Source: an uncultured Clostridium sp. (GTDB lineage Bacteria > Bacillota > Clostridia > TANB77 > CAG-508). Taken from it: DNA of 43,305 nt. How positions within the stretch are numbered: position 1 is the stretch's first letter; each line of letters begins with the position of its first letter. The notes beneath the pieces were generated by a model that saw nothing but the letters and a program-made list of their open reading frames with translations, was not told the DNA's origin and searched no databases. The stretch is taken from positions 1 through 43,305 of the forward strand of contig CANAZY010000011.1 of the NCBI GenBank assembly GCA_947365805.1, in the 5' to 3' direction. A program made the position numbers and the translations under genes. Positions 8,081 through 15,495 of the stretch are shown in pieces.

Positions 8081-8117
8081 CTATGATAAATATATCATAG
8101 ATATTATTTTTGTACAA
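8081..8117 (-). promoter_or_regulatory. walR promoter with palindromic operator over the -10
   Basis: On the minus strand, -35 TTGTAC (8112-8117), a 17-base spacer and -10 TATATT (8089-8094) make a good sigma-A promoter. CTATGATA (8081-8088) and TATCATAG (8093-8100) form a perfect inverted repeat with a 4-base centre, lying over the -10. A dimeric repressor bound there would block RNA polymerase. Confidence 0.7.
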
Positions 8118-8145
8118 GCTTTTTTTATACATTTTTAGAGCAAGG

Positions 8146-8892
8146 TTATAAAAAACTCTTTGTTCTAAGGTCTTCTTCAATTTTAGGTTTTAGTCTTTCT
8201 ACCACTGTACCAATAAAAAGTTTGGGAGTAATTCTTTCTCCTGATTCTACACGAAAATATACTCTAGCAACGTCTGAATCTGTAAATCGTTGCATGGACC
8301 TGGTACTCTTTTCAATAATCCACTTGATATTGGATATTTTAACATTATTGTTTTTAGCAGATATTTTCTTATATAATCCATTTTTCATGTCTTTTAATAA
8401 AACTTCATCTTCTAAGCAAAAAGTAATTGCATCTACTACATAACTATATCCAATTGTAGTAATATTCATTTCAAATTTTCTTAGTTCTTCTTTTACATAT
8501 TCTTGATAACATTTTTGCTCAGAGCCTTTTGTAATTTCTTCAATCAAATCAATAACTTTACTAAATGCAAATGGTTTCTTTATTATTGCATATATGTATG
8601 GAGTATACTCTTTTACCTTTTCTATTAAATCAACATTCCCACTCATAACAATAATGTATGGCATATGTCCTTTCTTTTTTAGCCTCTCAATCACTTCAAT
8701 TCCATTAATCTCAGGTAATCCTAAATCTAATAGCAGAATATCATTTTCTTCTAAAGAATCTACTAATTCTATTATTTCCTCTCCTCTAATTGCTAAACTT
8801 AACAAACGTATCTTTTTATTCCTCCTAATAATATAATTAAATAAACTTTTTGAAAATTCTAAATTATCTTCTAAAATTGCTAAACGGTTCAT
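8146..8892 (-). CDS. Spo0A-like response regulator (divergent Spo0A C-terminal domain)
   Basis: 248 residues. An N-terminal receiver domain shows L-E-D-N, the phosphorylation site D56 in L-L-L-D-L-G-L-P, M-S-G-N and I-K-K-P. From about residue 140 the sequence follows the Spo0A DNA-binding domain: T-T-I-G-Y-S-Y-V-V-D-A-I (compare H-I-K-G-Y-Q-Y-L-R-E-A-I in Spo0A), the segment with V-L-L-K-D-M, and R-I-T-P-K-L-F-I-G-T-V-V-E-R-L at the recognition-helix end. It is clearly diverged, so it may be a Spo0A paralogue rather than the main regulator. It is transcribed toward walR but is separated from it by walR's own promoter. RBS AAGGAG precedes the start. No in-frame CGG. Confidence 0.75.
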   Translation of the reverse strand: MNRLAILEDNLEFSKSLFNYIIRRNKKIRLLSLAIRGEEIIELVDSLEENDILLLDLGLPEINGIEVIERLKKKGHMPYIIVMSGNVDLIEKVKEYTPYIYAIIKKPFAFSKVIDLIEEITKGSEQKCYQEYVKEELRKFEMNITTIGYSYVVDAITFCLEDEVLLKDMKNGLYKKISAKNNNVKISNIKWIIEKSTRSMQRFTDSDVARVYFRVESGERITPKLFIGTVVERLKPKIEEDLRTKSFL

Positions 8893-9083
8893 TCTTTTTC
8901 TCCTTTTTCTTTTTTCTCTATTATATAAGAGACCATTTTTACCAATTTTGTTACATTTTTTTTAAAATTTAGACATTTTTTTCCACTCTAATCCATTTAA
9001 ATTGTTTCTATTCTTTTCTGGTAGTACACTAATTTTATACTTCCAAATAAAACAAACCGGAAGTCCAACAAAATTCCAAAAAT

Positions 9084-9111
9084 AAAAGGGTGCTGTAATT
9101 GGCACCCTTTT
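9084..9111 (-). terminator. Intrinsic terminator of the ECF sigma gene
   Basis: AAAAGGGTGC (9084-9093) pairs with GCACCCTTTT (9102-9111) around an 8-base loop; the minus-strand tail is TTTTATTTTT. The stop codon of the sigma gene lies in the stem. Between here and the Spo0A-like start at 8892 (about 190 bases) I see no gene. Confidence 0.85.
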
Positions 9112-9619
9112 ACTTTTCATATGTTTGCTTATCCTTGTTCATTTTTTCCATTTTTGTTTTCCATCTGTAATAAGTAACTCGCGCCCATGATTCGGATTTT
9201 CCAAGTAGTTGTGATATATCTGCAAATGTCAAGTCTGTTGTTAATCTTAAATATACAAGTTCCCTCATATTATAATCTAATTCTTCTATTTGCTTATACA
9301 CTTCTATTCTTTGTTCTTCTTCTATGAAGTTGTCTTCTATATCTAAATCAGCTTCTATTTCTCCAATTTCCTCATCTATAGAAAGGATAATTAGTTTCTT
9401 TTTTCTTCGTAATTCTTTATACCATAAATTTTTAGCAATTTGACACAACCATACCTGAATTTTACTTTCATTTCTAAACTTTTTTATTTCTTTGGTTGCA
9501 ATATAAAATGTTTCTTGTGCCAAATCTTCAGACAAAGATTTGTCGTGACATAAGCAGAATAGATATTTATATACTGTTTCTAAATGTGCTCGATAAATTT
9601 TTTCAATATCCTGCTCCAA
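9110..9619 (-). CDS. ECF-type RNA polymerase sigma factor
   Basis: About 169 residues. Region 2 has Y-K-Y-L-F, then D-L-A-Q-E-T-F-Y-I-A-T-K and W-L-C-Q-I-A-K-N-L-W-Y. Region 4 has M-R-E-L-V-Y-L-R-L and a helix-turn-helix with T-F-A-D-I-S-Q-L-L-G-K-S-E-S-W-A-R-V. Such factors direct polymerase to a small regulon in response to envelope or other stress. The start is uncertain: TTG at 9619 gives a normal family N-terminus with AAAGGAATGAG upstream at loose spacing; TTG at 9667 lies at the pyrB terminator and has no binding site. No anti-sigma gene is adjacent, so control may be transcriptional or through a distant partner. Confidence 0.85.
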   Translation of the reverse strand: MEQDIEKIYRAHLETVYKYLFCLCHDKSLSEDLAQETFYIATKEIKKFRNESKIQVWLCQIAKNLWYKELRRKKKLIILSIDEEIGEIEADLDIEDNFIEEEQRIEVYKQIEELDYNMRELVYLRLTTDLTFADISQLLGKSESWARVTYYRWKTKMEKMNKDKQTYEK

Positions 9620-9675
9620 CCTAATTTTCTCATTCCTTTCATTTAATAAGAGTCTTAGGAATGACAAATTGTTAC

Positions 9676-9708
9676 AAAAAGAGACAATATTTTTTATTGT
9701 CTCTTTTT
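9676..9708 (-). terminator. Intrinsic terminator of pyrB
   Basis: AAAAAGAGACAAT (9676-9688) pairs with ATTGTCTCTTTTT (9696-9708); the minus-strand tail is TCTTTTTG. It separates pyrB from the sigma factor gene. Confidence 0.85.
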
Positions 9709-9716
9709 AGGAATAT

Positions 9717-10589
9717 TTACTTTTCTTTGTTTAAAGCCATATGAATTAGTGCCATTCTTACGAATACACCATTTTGTACTTGTTTAAATATACGTGATTT
9801 TTCACATTCTACTACATCATCTGCAATTTCTACATTTCTATTAAATGGTGCTGGATGCATAATAATAGCATCTTCTTTCATTTGTTCTACTCTTTTACGA
9901 TTTACTCCAAATGCTTGATGATATTCTTTTATTGTCTCTTTCATTTCTTCGGTATGTCTTTCATGTTGTACTCTAAGAAGCATCACAACATCTACTTTAT
10001 CAATCACATCATCTAACTCCACATAATTATATCCTTCTTCTTTATATTCTACAGGTCCTGATGTATACACTTGCATACCTAATCTTTGCATAATTTTAAA
10101 GTTTGTATGAGCTACTCTGGAATGTCTAATATCTCCTACAATTACTACTTTTAACCCTTCGAATTTTCCAAATTCTTGTCTGATGGTTAGTAAATCTAAA
10201 AGAGATTGTGATGGATGATTTCCAGTTCCATCTCCTGCATTTAAGATTGGAATATGAATCCCTTCTAATTGTTTATAATATTCATTTTCAACATGTCTTA
10301 TAACAAGTGCATCTACCCCGAACATTTCAAATGTTTTTACTGTATCGTATAAGCTTTCTCCTTTTTTTAAACTTGAGTTACCAGCATCAAAGTTTTGTGT
10401 TTTACAACCTAATCTTAGTGCTGCCATATCAAAACTATAATGTGTTCTTGTAGATGGTTCAAAAAATAAATTTGCTATTACCTTACTACCTTGATAATCC
10501 ACCTGTTTTCCATTTTTAAATTCTTCTGCTAAATCTAAAATTTGATTAATTTCTTCTACTGTAACATCATCTAAATTTAGTACATTCAT
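9717..10589 (-). CDS. pyrB: Aspartate carbamoyltransferase, catalytic subunit
   Basis: 290 residues, near the family's usual 305. The carbamoyl-phosphate site F-F-E-P-S-T-R-T-H-Y-S-F, the S-L-K-K-G-E-S motif, H-P-S-Q-S-L-L-D and L-L-R-V-Q-H-E-R-H are all present. It joins carbamoyl phosphate to aspartate in the committed step of pyrimidine synthesis. ATG at 10589 is chosen because AAGGAG stands 8 bases upstream; longer frames run into the promoter. No pyrI or other pyr gene is adjacent, and I see no PyrR attenuator in the short leader. It stands alone between its promoter and terminator, divergent from lemA. Confidence 0.95.
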   Translation of the reverse strand: MNVLNLDDVTVEEINQILDLAEEFKNGKQVDYQGSKVIANLFFEPSTRTHYSFDMAALRLGCKTQNFDAGNSSLKKGESLYDTVKTFEMFGVDALVIRHVENEYYKQLEGIHIPILNAGDGTGNHPSQSLLDLLTIRQEFGKFEGLKVVIVGDIRHSRVAHTNFKIMQRLGMQVYTSGPVEYKEEGYNYVELDDVIDKVDVVMLLRVQHERHTEEMKETIKEYHQAFGVNRKRVEQMKEDAIIMHPAPFNRNVEIADDVVECEKSRIFKQVQNGVFVRMALIHMALNKEK

Positions 10590-10617
10590 TTTTTCTCTCC
10601 TTTTCAACATTTTTTTT

Positions 10618-10646
10618 ATTTTAGCATGACACAAATAAATGTACAA
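10618..10646 (-). promoter_or_regulatory. pyrB promoter
   Basis: Minus-strand -35 TTGTAC (10641-10646), a 17-base spacer and -10 TAAAAT (10618-10623) place transcription about 20 bases before the pyrB ribosome binding site. Confidence 0.6.
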
Positions 10647-10663
10647 TAGTTTTTTAAATTTTC

Positions 10664-10692
10664 TTGTATATTTTCTAAAACTGTGCTATGAT
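10664..10692 (+). promoter_or_regulatory. lemA promoter
   Basis: -35 TTGTAT (10664-10669), a 17-base spacer and -10 TATGAT (10687-10692) precede AGGAGG and the lemA ATG. It is divergent from the pyrB promoter, with about 20 bases between the two -35 boxes. Confidence 0.65.
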
Positions 10693-10723
10693 AATTTTAT
10701 TAAATTCCAAAGGAGGATTATAT

Positions 10724-11278
10724 ATGGGTTGGATAATACTCGCAATTGTTATTTTACTAGTTTTAATGATTATTAGTATGTATAACAATTTAGTAAGATT
10801 AAGACAAAAAGTTAAAAATGCATGGAGTCAAATCGATGTTCAATTACAAAGAAGATTTGATTTAATTCCAAATTTAGTAGAAACCGTAAAGGGTTATATG
10901 AAACATGAAGAAGGAACTTTAACAAAAATTGCTGAACTTAGAACTTCTTGGGCAAATGCAACTAGTGTTTCTGAAAAAGCAGAGTTAGATAATCAATTAT
11001 CTGGTACATTAAAAACTATTATGGCAGTATCTGAAAGCTATCCAGAATTAAAAGCAAATCAAAACTTTTCTGAATTACAAGAAGAACTTCAAAATACAGA
11101 AAATAAAATTTCTTTTTCAAGACAATTCTATAATGATAGCGTAACAATTTACAATACAAAATTAGAAGTTGTTCCTTCTAATATTATTGCTTCTATGTTT
11201 CATTTTGAGCCAGCTGAATTATTTAAGGTAGATTCTGAAGAAGCTCGAAAAAATGTAAAAGTAGATTTTAATAACTAA
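10724..11278 (+). CDS. lemA: LemA family protein
   Basis: 184 residues. One N-terminal membrane helix (G-W-I-I-L-A-I-V-I-L-L-V-L) is followed by the helical LemA core: N-N-L-V-R-L-R-Q-K-V-K-N-A-W-S-Q-I-D-V-Q and R-R-F-D-L-I-P-N-L-V-E-T-V-K-G-Y are diagnostic. The biochemical role of LemA is unclear. In many bacteria it is paired with the HtpX membrane protease, as here. ATG at 10724 has AAAGGAGG upstream; an earlier ATG falls in the -10 box. A hairpin after the stop may reduce read-through into htpX. Confidence 0.92.
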   Translation: MGWIILAIVILLVLMIISMYNNLVRLRQKVKNAWSQIDVQLQRRFDLIPNLVETVKGYMKHEEGTLTKIAELRTSWANATSVSEKAELDNQLSGTLKTIMAVSESYPELKANQNFSELQEELQNTENKISFSRQFYNDSVTIYNTKLEVVPSNIIASMFHFEPAELFKVDSEEARKNVKVDFNN

Positions 11279-11283
11279 TAGCA

Positions 11284-11313
11284 AGGAGTAGGATAACCTA
11301 CTCCTATTTTCTT
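11284..11313 (+). terminator. Hairpin after lemA, likely partial terminator
   Basis: AGGAGTAGG (11284-11292), loop ATAA, CCTACTCCT (11297-11305), then ATTTTCTT. It lies between lemA and htpX. Confidence 0.6.
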
Positions 11314-11328
11314 AAAATTTAATATTAA

Positions 11329-11357
11329 GTAGGGGCAACGAAAGTGCCGACTCCTAC
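11329..11357. repeat. Degenerate GTAGGGG palindromic repeat
   Basis: GTAGGGGCAACG...CGACTCCTAC is an imperfect inverted repeat, ending just before htpX. Its arms match the better copy at 33505-33537 (GTAGGGGTCG...CGACCCCTAC). Confidence 0.5.
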
Positions 11358-11376
11358 GATAAGGATGGTGATATTC

Positions 11377-12270
11377 ATGTTTGAGGATGTTAGAAGAAAT
11401 AAAATAAGAACAGGTTTTATTGTCTCTATTTTTATTTTACTTGTTACTTTAATTATTTATTATATTGGCATTGCATTTGATTTAGGTAGTGCCTCTATTG
11501 TAATTGCTCTTGCTTTTTCTATTATTTCTACTGCTCTTACTTATTATAATTGTGATAAAATTGTTCTTGCTAGTTGTAAAGCGCGACCTGCTACTATGGA
11601 AGAAGATAAGAGATTAATTGGAATTTTAGATGCTTTACTAATTAGTAGTGGACTTACTACAAAACCAAAACTTTATGTTGTAGAAGATGCTCAGCCAAAT
11701 GCATTTGCAACAGGAAGAAATCCAGAACATGCTATTATTTGTGTTACAACAGGATTGTTAGAGAAATTAGAATACTATGAATTAGAAGGAGTTATTGCTC
11801 ACGAACTTTCTCACATTAAAAATTATGACATCCTTTTATCTTGTGTCATTTCTGTTATGGTTGGCTTTATTGTCATGATTACCGATTGGCTTAGTCGTTC
11901 TTTTTTGTGGAGAAATTTAGATGATGATAATGACTCTAAATTTGGTGGTATTATGGCAATTGTAGGACTTATTATTATGATTTTATCACCTATCTTTGCA
12001 AAACTGTTGCAACTTGCAGTATCAAGAAGAAGAGAATTTTTAGCAGATGCAACTGCAGTAGAATTTACTAGAAACCCAGATGGTTTAATTTCTGCACTAC
12101 AAAAAATTGATTCTGATCCAAATGAGTTAAAAACAGCAAGTAGTGCAACAGCACATATGTACATTTCAGAACCTTTCAGGAAAAATGCTCGTGCTAAAAG
12201 AAAAACCAGTTGGTTTTCTACACACCCAAGTACAGATGACCGTATTGAAGCTTTAAGGAATATAAAATAA
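11377..12270 (+). CDS. htpX: HtpX-type membrane zinc metalloprotease (M48)
   Basis: 297 residues. Two N-terminal membrane helices (about 15-60) precede the catalytic motif V-I-A-H-E-L-S-H-I-K-N-Y-D (HExxH), with the third ligand Glu in R-R-R-E-F-L-A-D-A. Two more helices lie between these motifs. The family degrades misfolded membrane proteins with the active site on the cytoplasmic side. ATG at 11377 is preferred: AAGGATGGTGAT lies just upstream and the product starts M-F-E-D-V-R-R-N-K. Longer in-frame starts would run through the palindromic repeat. Pairs with lemA. Confidence 0.92.
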   Translation: MFEDVRRNKIRTGFIVSIFILLVTLIIYYIGIAFDLGSASIVIALAFSIISTALTYYNCDKIVLASCKARPATMEEDKRLIGILDALLISSGLTTKPKLYVVEDAQPNAFATGRNPEHAIICVTTGLLEKLEYYELEGVIAHELSHIKNYDILLSCVISVMVGFIVMITDWLSRSFLWRNLDDDNDSKFGGIMAIVGLIIMILSPIFAKLLQLAVSRRREFLADATAVEFTRNPDGLISALQKIDSDPNELKTASSATAHMYISEPFRKNARAKRKTSWFSTHPSTDDRIEALRNIK

Positions 12271-12319
12271 AAAAGAACAGTAGGATTTGTGAAAAGCACA
12301 AGCTCTACTGTTCTTTTTT
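12269..12319. terminator. Bidirectional terminator between htpX and the HAD gene
   Basis: AAAAGAACAGTAG on the left pairs with CTACTGTTCTTTT on the right, with a second inner stem (TTGTG/CACAA). A- and T-runs flank both sides, so it can stop convergent transcription from htpX and from the minus-strand operon. The HAD stop codon lies in the stem. Confidence 0.85.
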
Positions 12320-13024
12320 TATTTGTTCTAACATTTCGTTAAAATTGTTAAAGGTATAATCTGCAAGTTCGTTGATTTTATCTCTGTCTTCATCTGCATA
12401 TTTATCATACATTACTGCAACTTCAATTCCTGCATTTTTTGCTGCTTCTACTCCAATTAATGCATCTTCTATGATGATGCATTCTTCTGGCTTTACATTT
12501 AATATTTCCATTATTTTTTGGTGCACTTCTGGGGATGGTTTTTTTGCTGTTACATCTTCTTTGGTAAGAATCAAGGAAAAGATATCTTTAAAATTTGCTT
12601 TTTCCATTAGATTTTTATTTTTTGTGGTATAAATATCAATACAATGTCTTAACGTTGTGCTAGCAATCGCTAGTGTATATCCTTTTTCTTTTAAAGTTGT
12701 TAATACTTTTGGAGCATTTGGTTTGTAGTCTACTTTATTTTTTAAATAATCATCTGCTATTTCATAACGTAATGCTCTTATTTCCTCTTTTGTTAATTTT
12801 GACTCATATTTTTCTCTTAAAAATTCACAATATGCTAAATAGCTATCTGGTATATCCCTAAATCTCTTTAAAGCATCATCTCTTTGTTTTGCTATATTTT
12901 CATTACCAAGAGGAATTGTTCCCGCTTGTTTAATTAATTCTTCATCAATAGCATTCCAAATCCAGACAGAATCAATTAATGTTCCATCCATATCAAATAT
13001 AATTACTTTTTTATTTTCTAGCAT
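12305..13024 (-). CDS. HAD-family phosphatase, beta-phosphoglucomutase-like
   Basis: 239 residues. Motif I is F-D-M-D-G-T-L-I-D-S (nucleophile and acid Asp). Motif II is A-I-A-S-T-T, motif III the Lys in T-A-K-K-P-S-P-E, motif IV I-I-I-E-D-A-L-I-G-V-E-A-A-K-N-A-G. The helical cap between motifs I and II is of the phosphoglucomutase/phosphatase subfamily. The substrate cannot be told from sequence; a sugar phosphate or nucleotide is likely. AAAAGGAG lies in the last codons of tatD, 2 bases from the gene boundary, so the two are translationally coupled. Confidence 0.9.
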   Translation of the reverse strand: MLENKKVIIFDMDGTLIDSVWIWNAIDEELIKQAGTIPLGNENIAKQRDDALKRFRDIPDSYLAYCEFLREKYESKLTKEEIRALRYEIADDYLKNKVDYKPNAPKVLTTLKEKGYTLAIASTTLRHCIDIYTTKNKNLMEKANFKDIFSLILTKEDVTAKKPSPEVHQKIMEILNVKPEECIIIEDALIGVEAAKNAGIEVAVMYDKYADEDRDKINELADYTFNNFNEMLEQIKKEQ

Positions 13025-13026
13025 TC

Positions 13027-13809
13027 TTATTCTCCTTTTATTTTAAAAATTCGGCATGTATTTTCATAGGTCATTTTTGCGACTTGCTCAATAGCATACC
13101 CTTTTACGTTTGCAATTTTCCCTGCGATATATTTTACATTGGTTGAATCATTTCTTTTTCCTCGATTTGGTTCTGGTGCTAAATATGGACTATCAGTTTC
13201 AATTAGCATTCTATCATCTGGTACAAGCTTAATTACTTCCTCTGCATTTTTTGCATTTTTAAATGTAATTGGCCCTGCAAATGAGATATAAAACCCTAAT
13301 TTTAAAGCTTCTTTTATTAGCTCTAGATTTAATGGGCAACAATGAAATACTCCTTTTTGATTGACAGGGTGTTTTTTTAGTATTTCTATTGTATCCATTA
13401 CTGCCTCCCTTGTATGGATAACAATTGGTAAATCAAGTTTGTTTGCAAGTTCTATTTGTTTGATAAAGGCAAATTGTTGTAATTCTTTATTTTCTTTGTT
13501 CCAATAATAATCTAATCCAATTTCCCCAATTCCTACTACTTTTTTATTTTTTGCTAATTCTTCAATTTGTTTAATTTCTTCTTGTATGTTTTCCACATTT
13601 TTGCCAATATCGTTTGGTGATATTCCAGAAACTGTATAAATTTGTGGATACATACTTGCAAGTTCTAATGCTTTTTTAGAACCTTCTAAACTGTATCCTG
13701 CACTAATTAGTTTTGTCACACCTGAAGCAAAAATTTTTTGTATTAAATCTTTTCTATCTTCATCAAATTTTTCGTCATCTAAGTGACAATGTGAATCAAA
13801 TAATTCCAT
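13027..13809 (-). CDS. tatD: TatD-family metal-dependent hydrolase/DNase
   Basis: 260 residues, full length. Metal ligands are visible: D-S-H-C-H-L-D (HxH), G-E-I-G-L-D-Y-Y (Glu), V-I-H-T-R-E-A (His), V-F-H-C-C (His) and E-T-D-S-P-Y-L-A-P (Asp). The usual G-x-H-P-H stretch reads S-G-I-S-P-N-D-I-G, so a normally conserved His pair is replaced. TatD enzymes act as 3'-5' exonucleases and are linked to DNA repair or turnover. Upstream is acpS, with a palindromic repeat in the gap; downstream is the HAD gene. Confidence 0.92.
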   Translation of the reverse strand: MELFDSHCHLDDEKFDEDRKDLIQKIFASGVTKLISAGYSLEGSKKALELASMYPQIYTVSGISPNDIGKNVENIQEEIKQIEELAKNKKVVGIGEIGLDYYWNKENKELQQFAFIKQIELANKLDLPIVIHTREAVMDTIEILKKHPVNQKGVFHCCPLNLELIKEALKLGFYISFAGPITFKNAKNAEEVIKLVPDDRMLIETDSPYLAPEPNRGKRNDSTNVKYIAGKIANVKGYAIEQVAKMTYENTCRIFKIKGE

Positions 13810-13834
13810 GTAATATCTCCTTTTATTTTTATGA

Positions 13835-13861
13835 TAAGGGTTGCATGGTATGCAACCCTTA
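13835..13861. repeat. Perfect palindromic repeat between acpS and tatD
   Basis: TAAGGGTTGCAT (13835-13846), loop GGT, ATGCAACCCTTA (13850-13861): a 12-bp perfect stem with no T-run on either side, so not a simple terminator. Its GTAAGGG edge resembles the repeat at 35225-35247. Confidence 0.65.
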
Positions 13862-13864
13862 CAG

Positions 13865-14239
13865 TTAATTATTAATTAAAATAGCCACATTTGCTATCGC
13901 ATATTCTTTGCAATGGGATAGACTTATGTCTATACTTTCTATTTGTGGAATTTCTTTATTTCGTAAATGAACTTCTGGTCTTCCTTTTACATTATTTGTT
14001 ACTTCAATATCTCTCCATGCAATTTCATACTTACCAAAACTTTCCGAAATTGCTTTAAAAAATGCCTCTTTTGCAGCAAACCTTGCAGCATAATGCTGAT
14101 ATTTTGCTTTGTTTTTGGATTCGCAATATTCTATTTCCGATTTCGTATAAACTCTTTCTAGAAACTTCTCTTTTGTAGTTTCTATCGATTCTTGAATTCT
14201 TGCAATCTCAATGATATCGACTCCACACTTGATTTGCAT
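13865..14239 (-). CDS. acpS: Holo-[acyl-carrier-protein] synthase
   Basis: 124 residues, the normal trimeric AcpS length. It has C-G-V-D-I-I-E-I-A-R-I near the N-terminus (metal-binding Asp), F-A-A-K-E-A-F-F-K-A (Glu) and I-D-I-S-L-S-H-C-K-E-Y-A. It moves 4'-phosphopantetheine from CoA to acyl carrier protein for fatty-acid synthesis. AGGAGA precedes the ATG by 6 bases. It lies 10 bases after the unknown 411-residue gene, in the same operon. Confidence 0.95.
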   Translation of the reverse strand: MQIKCGVDIIEIARIQESIETTKEKFLERVYTKSEIEYCESKNKAKYQHYAARFAAKEAFFKAISESFGKYEIAWRDIEVTNNVKGRPEVHLRNKEIPQIESIDISLSHCKEYAIANVAILINN

Positions 14240-14249
14240 AACTAATCTC

Positions 14250-15485
14250 CTACATCATTTTAATTAAGCTAATAAAATTAATGATATTTAGTAATAACGA
14301 AATTCCTAGTATTACTAAAATAATTTTATTGACTTTGCTTTCTTTTTCTATGTTTAATTCTTTATAGGCAATATCAAATTTATTTTTAACATCCTCATAT
14401 AGTTTTTGCATTTCACACACTTGTCTTGTTTTTTTATAAATATGACTTCCTACGTCATCATTGGTAATTTCACCAATCCAAAGGTCTTTGGTAAATTTAA
14501 TAAATTTATCTCTTGCTTTTGCTGCCATATTTTTGTTTTTGGATTCGTTTTCTAATTTTTTTAGATATATTTTCTGGTATTGTACTAATAAATAGGTGTA
14601 CAAATATTGATTTTCATATAGATATGGCAATTTCGTGTAATTATGAATATCAATCCCAGATGTTAAAAGTCCCATTCCCGCTTTGGTAAATCCCGTACGA
14701 ATAAACTTCCATTTTGATAATATTTCCATATGTTTTTTATCGAAATTGGATTTATATGAACTTGGGAAAATATTGGCATATTTAAAAAACTCAAATTCGA
14801 TATTCTTAAATTGCTTATCATCATTCCAATGTTCTTGTTCAATACAAGTATAGGCATAAGTAAGAAAGCGATTCGTATCAATATTTAACGCTTTTGCATC
14901 TTCTACATTTCCTGTTAAGTCTTTAATTAAGTCCGTTAACTTTTGTACATCACTAAAAGTTGCCGTTTGTAAACGAATATTTTCATATTGTTTTAATCCA
15001 TTTAGTTCTGCATAAATATCACGGAATTTATAATTAAAATTTAATACATCGTGAAAATCTTTGCTTTCTTCAATATTTGTTTTCATTACTAAAAAGCAAA
15101 TTCCTGTATGGAAGCATACAATTTGCATTTTTTGCATGTGAAAGAAGATACCCTCGGTATCTCCTGCCTTCCCTTGCATGTCATTCCCTAAATCATATTC
15201 AAATATGGTAGTAGGATATTTGGAAAGAATGACTGATTGCATTTCTTTATTAAATCTCTCAAAACTATTTATTTTTTCCTTACTAAATTCAAATCCTTGA
15301 AACATGAATTCTTGAATGTTTGGTAAAAAATAGTGATATAAATCCATGTCTTTTTCTCGTTCAAAAAATTTTACCTTACAATATCTATGATTTAATAATT
15401 TTAACAAATACTTATCATATTTGTTTTCATGAATCACGTATGGGTAAATAAAATACGTGTATTGGTATTTTGTCTTTAGTTCCAT
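14250..15485 (-). CDS. Unknown protein with C-terminal membrane anchor
   Basis: 411 residues that I do not recognise. The first 380 residues are soluble in character, rich in Tyr, Phe, Lys and Glu, with predicted helices and a coiled stretch near residues 350-385. The last 25 residues form one hydrophobic helix (K-I-I-L-V-I-L-G-I-S-L-L-L-N-I-I-N), suggesting a tail-anchored protein facing the cytoplasm. C-F-H-T-G-I-C-F-L-V-M-K-T near residue 130 is a candidate core strand. AAAGGAG stands 6 bases before the ATG, 10 bases after the corrected stop of the WG-repeat gene, so the two are probably co-expressed. It contains four out-of-phase CGG trinucleotides and no in-frame one. The overall layout is compatible with CorA-like proteins but the metal-channel motif is missing. 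Confidence 0.75.
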   Translation of the reverse strand: MELKTKYQYTYFIYPYVIHENKYDKYLLKLLNHRYCKVKFFEREKDMDLYHYFLPNIQEFMFQGFEFSKEKINSFERFNKEMQSVILSKYPTTIFEYDLGNDMQGKAGDTEGIFFHMQKMQIVCFHTGICFLVMKTNIEESKDFHDVLNFNYKFRDIYAELNGLKQYENIRLQTATFSDVQKLTDLIKDLTGNVEDAKALNIDTNRFLTYAYTCIEQEHWNDDKQFKNIEFEFFKYANIFPSSYKSNFDKKHMEILSKWKFIRTGFTKAGMGLLTSGIDIHNYTKLPYLYENQYLYTYLLVQYQKIYLKKLENESKNKNMAAKARDKFIKFTKDLWIGEITNDDVGSHIYKKTRQVCEMQKLYEDVKNKFDIAYKELNIEKESKVNKIILVILGISLLLNIINFISLIKMM

Positions 15486-15495
15486 TGTTACTCCT

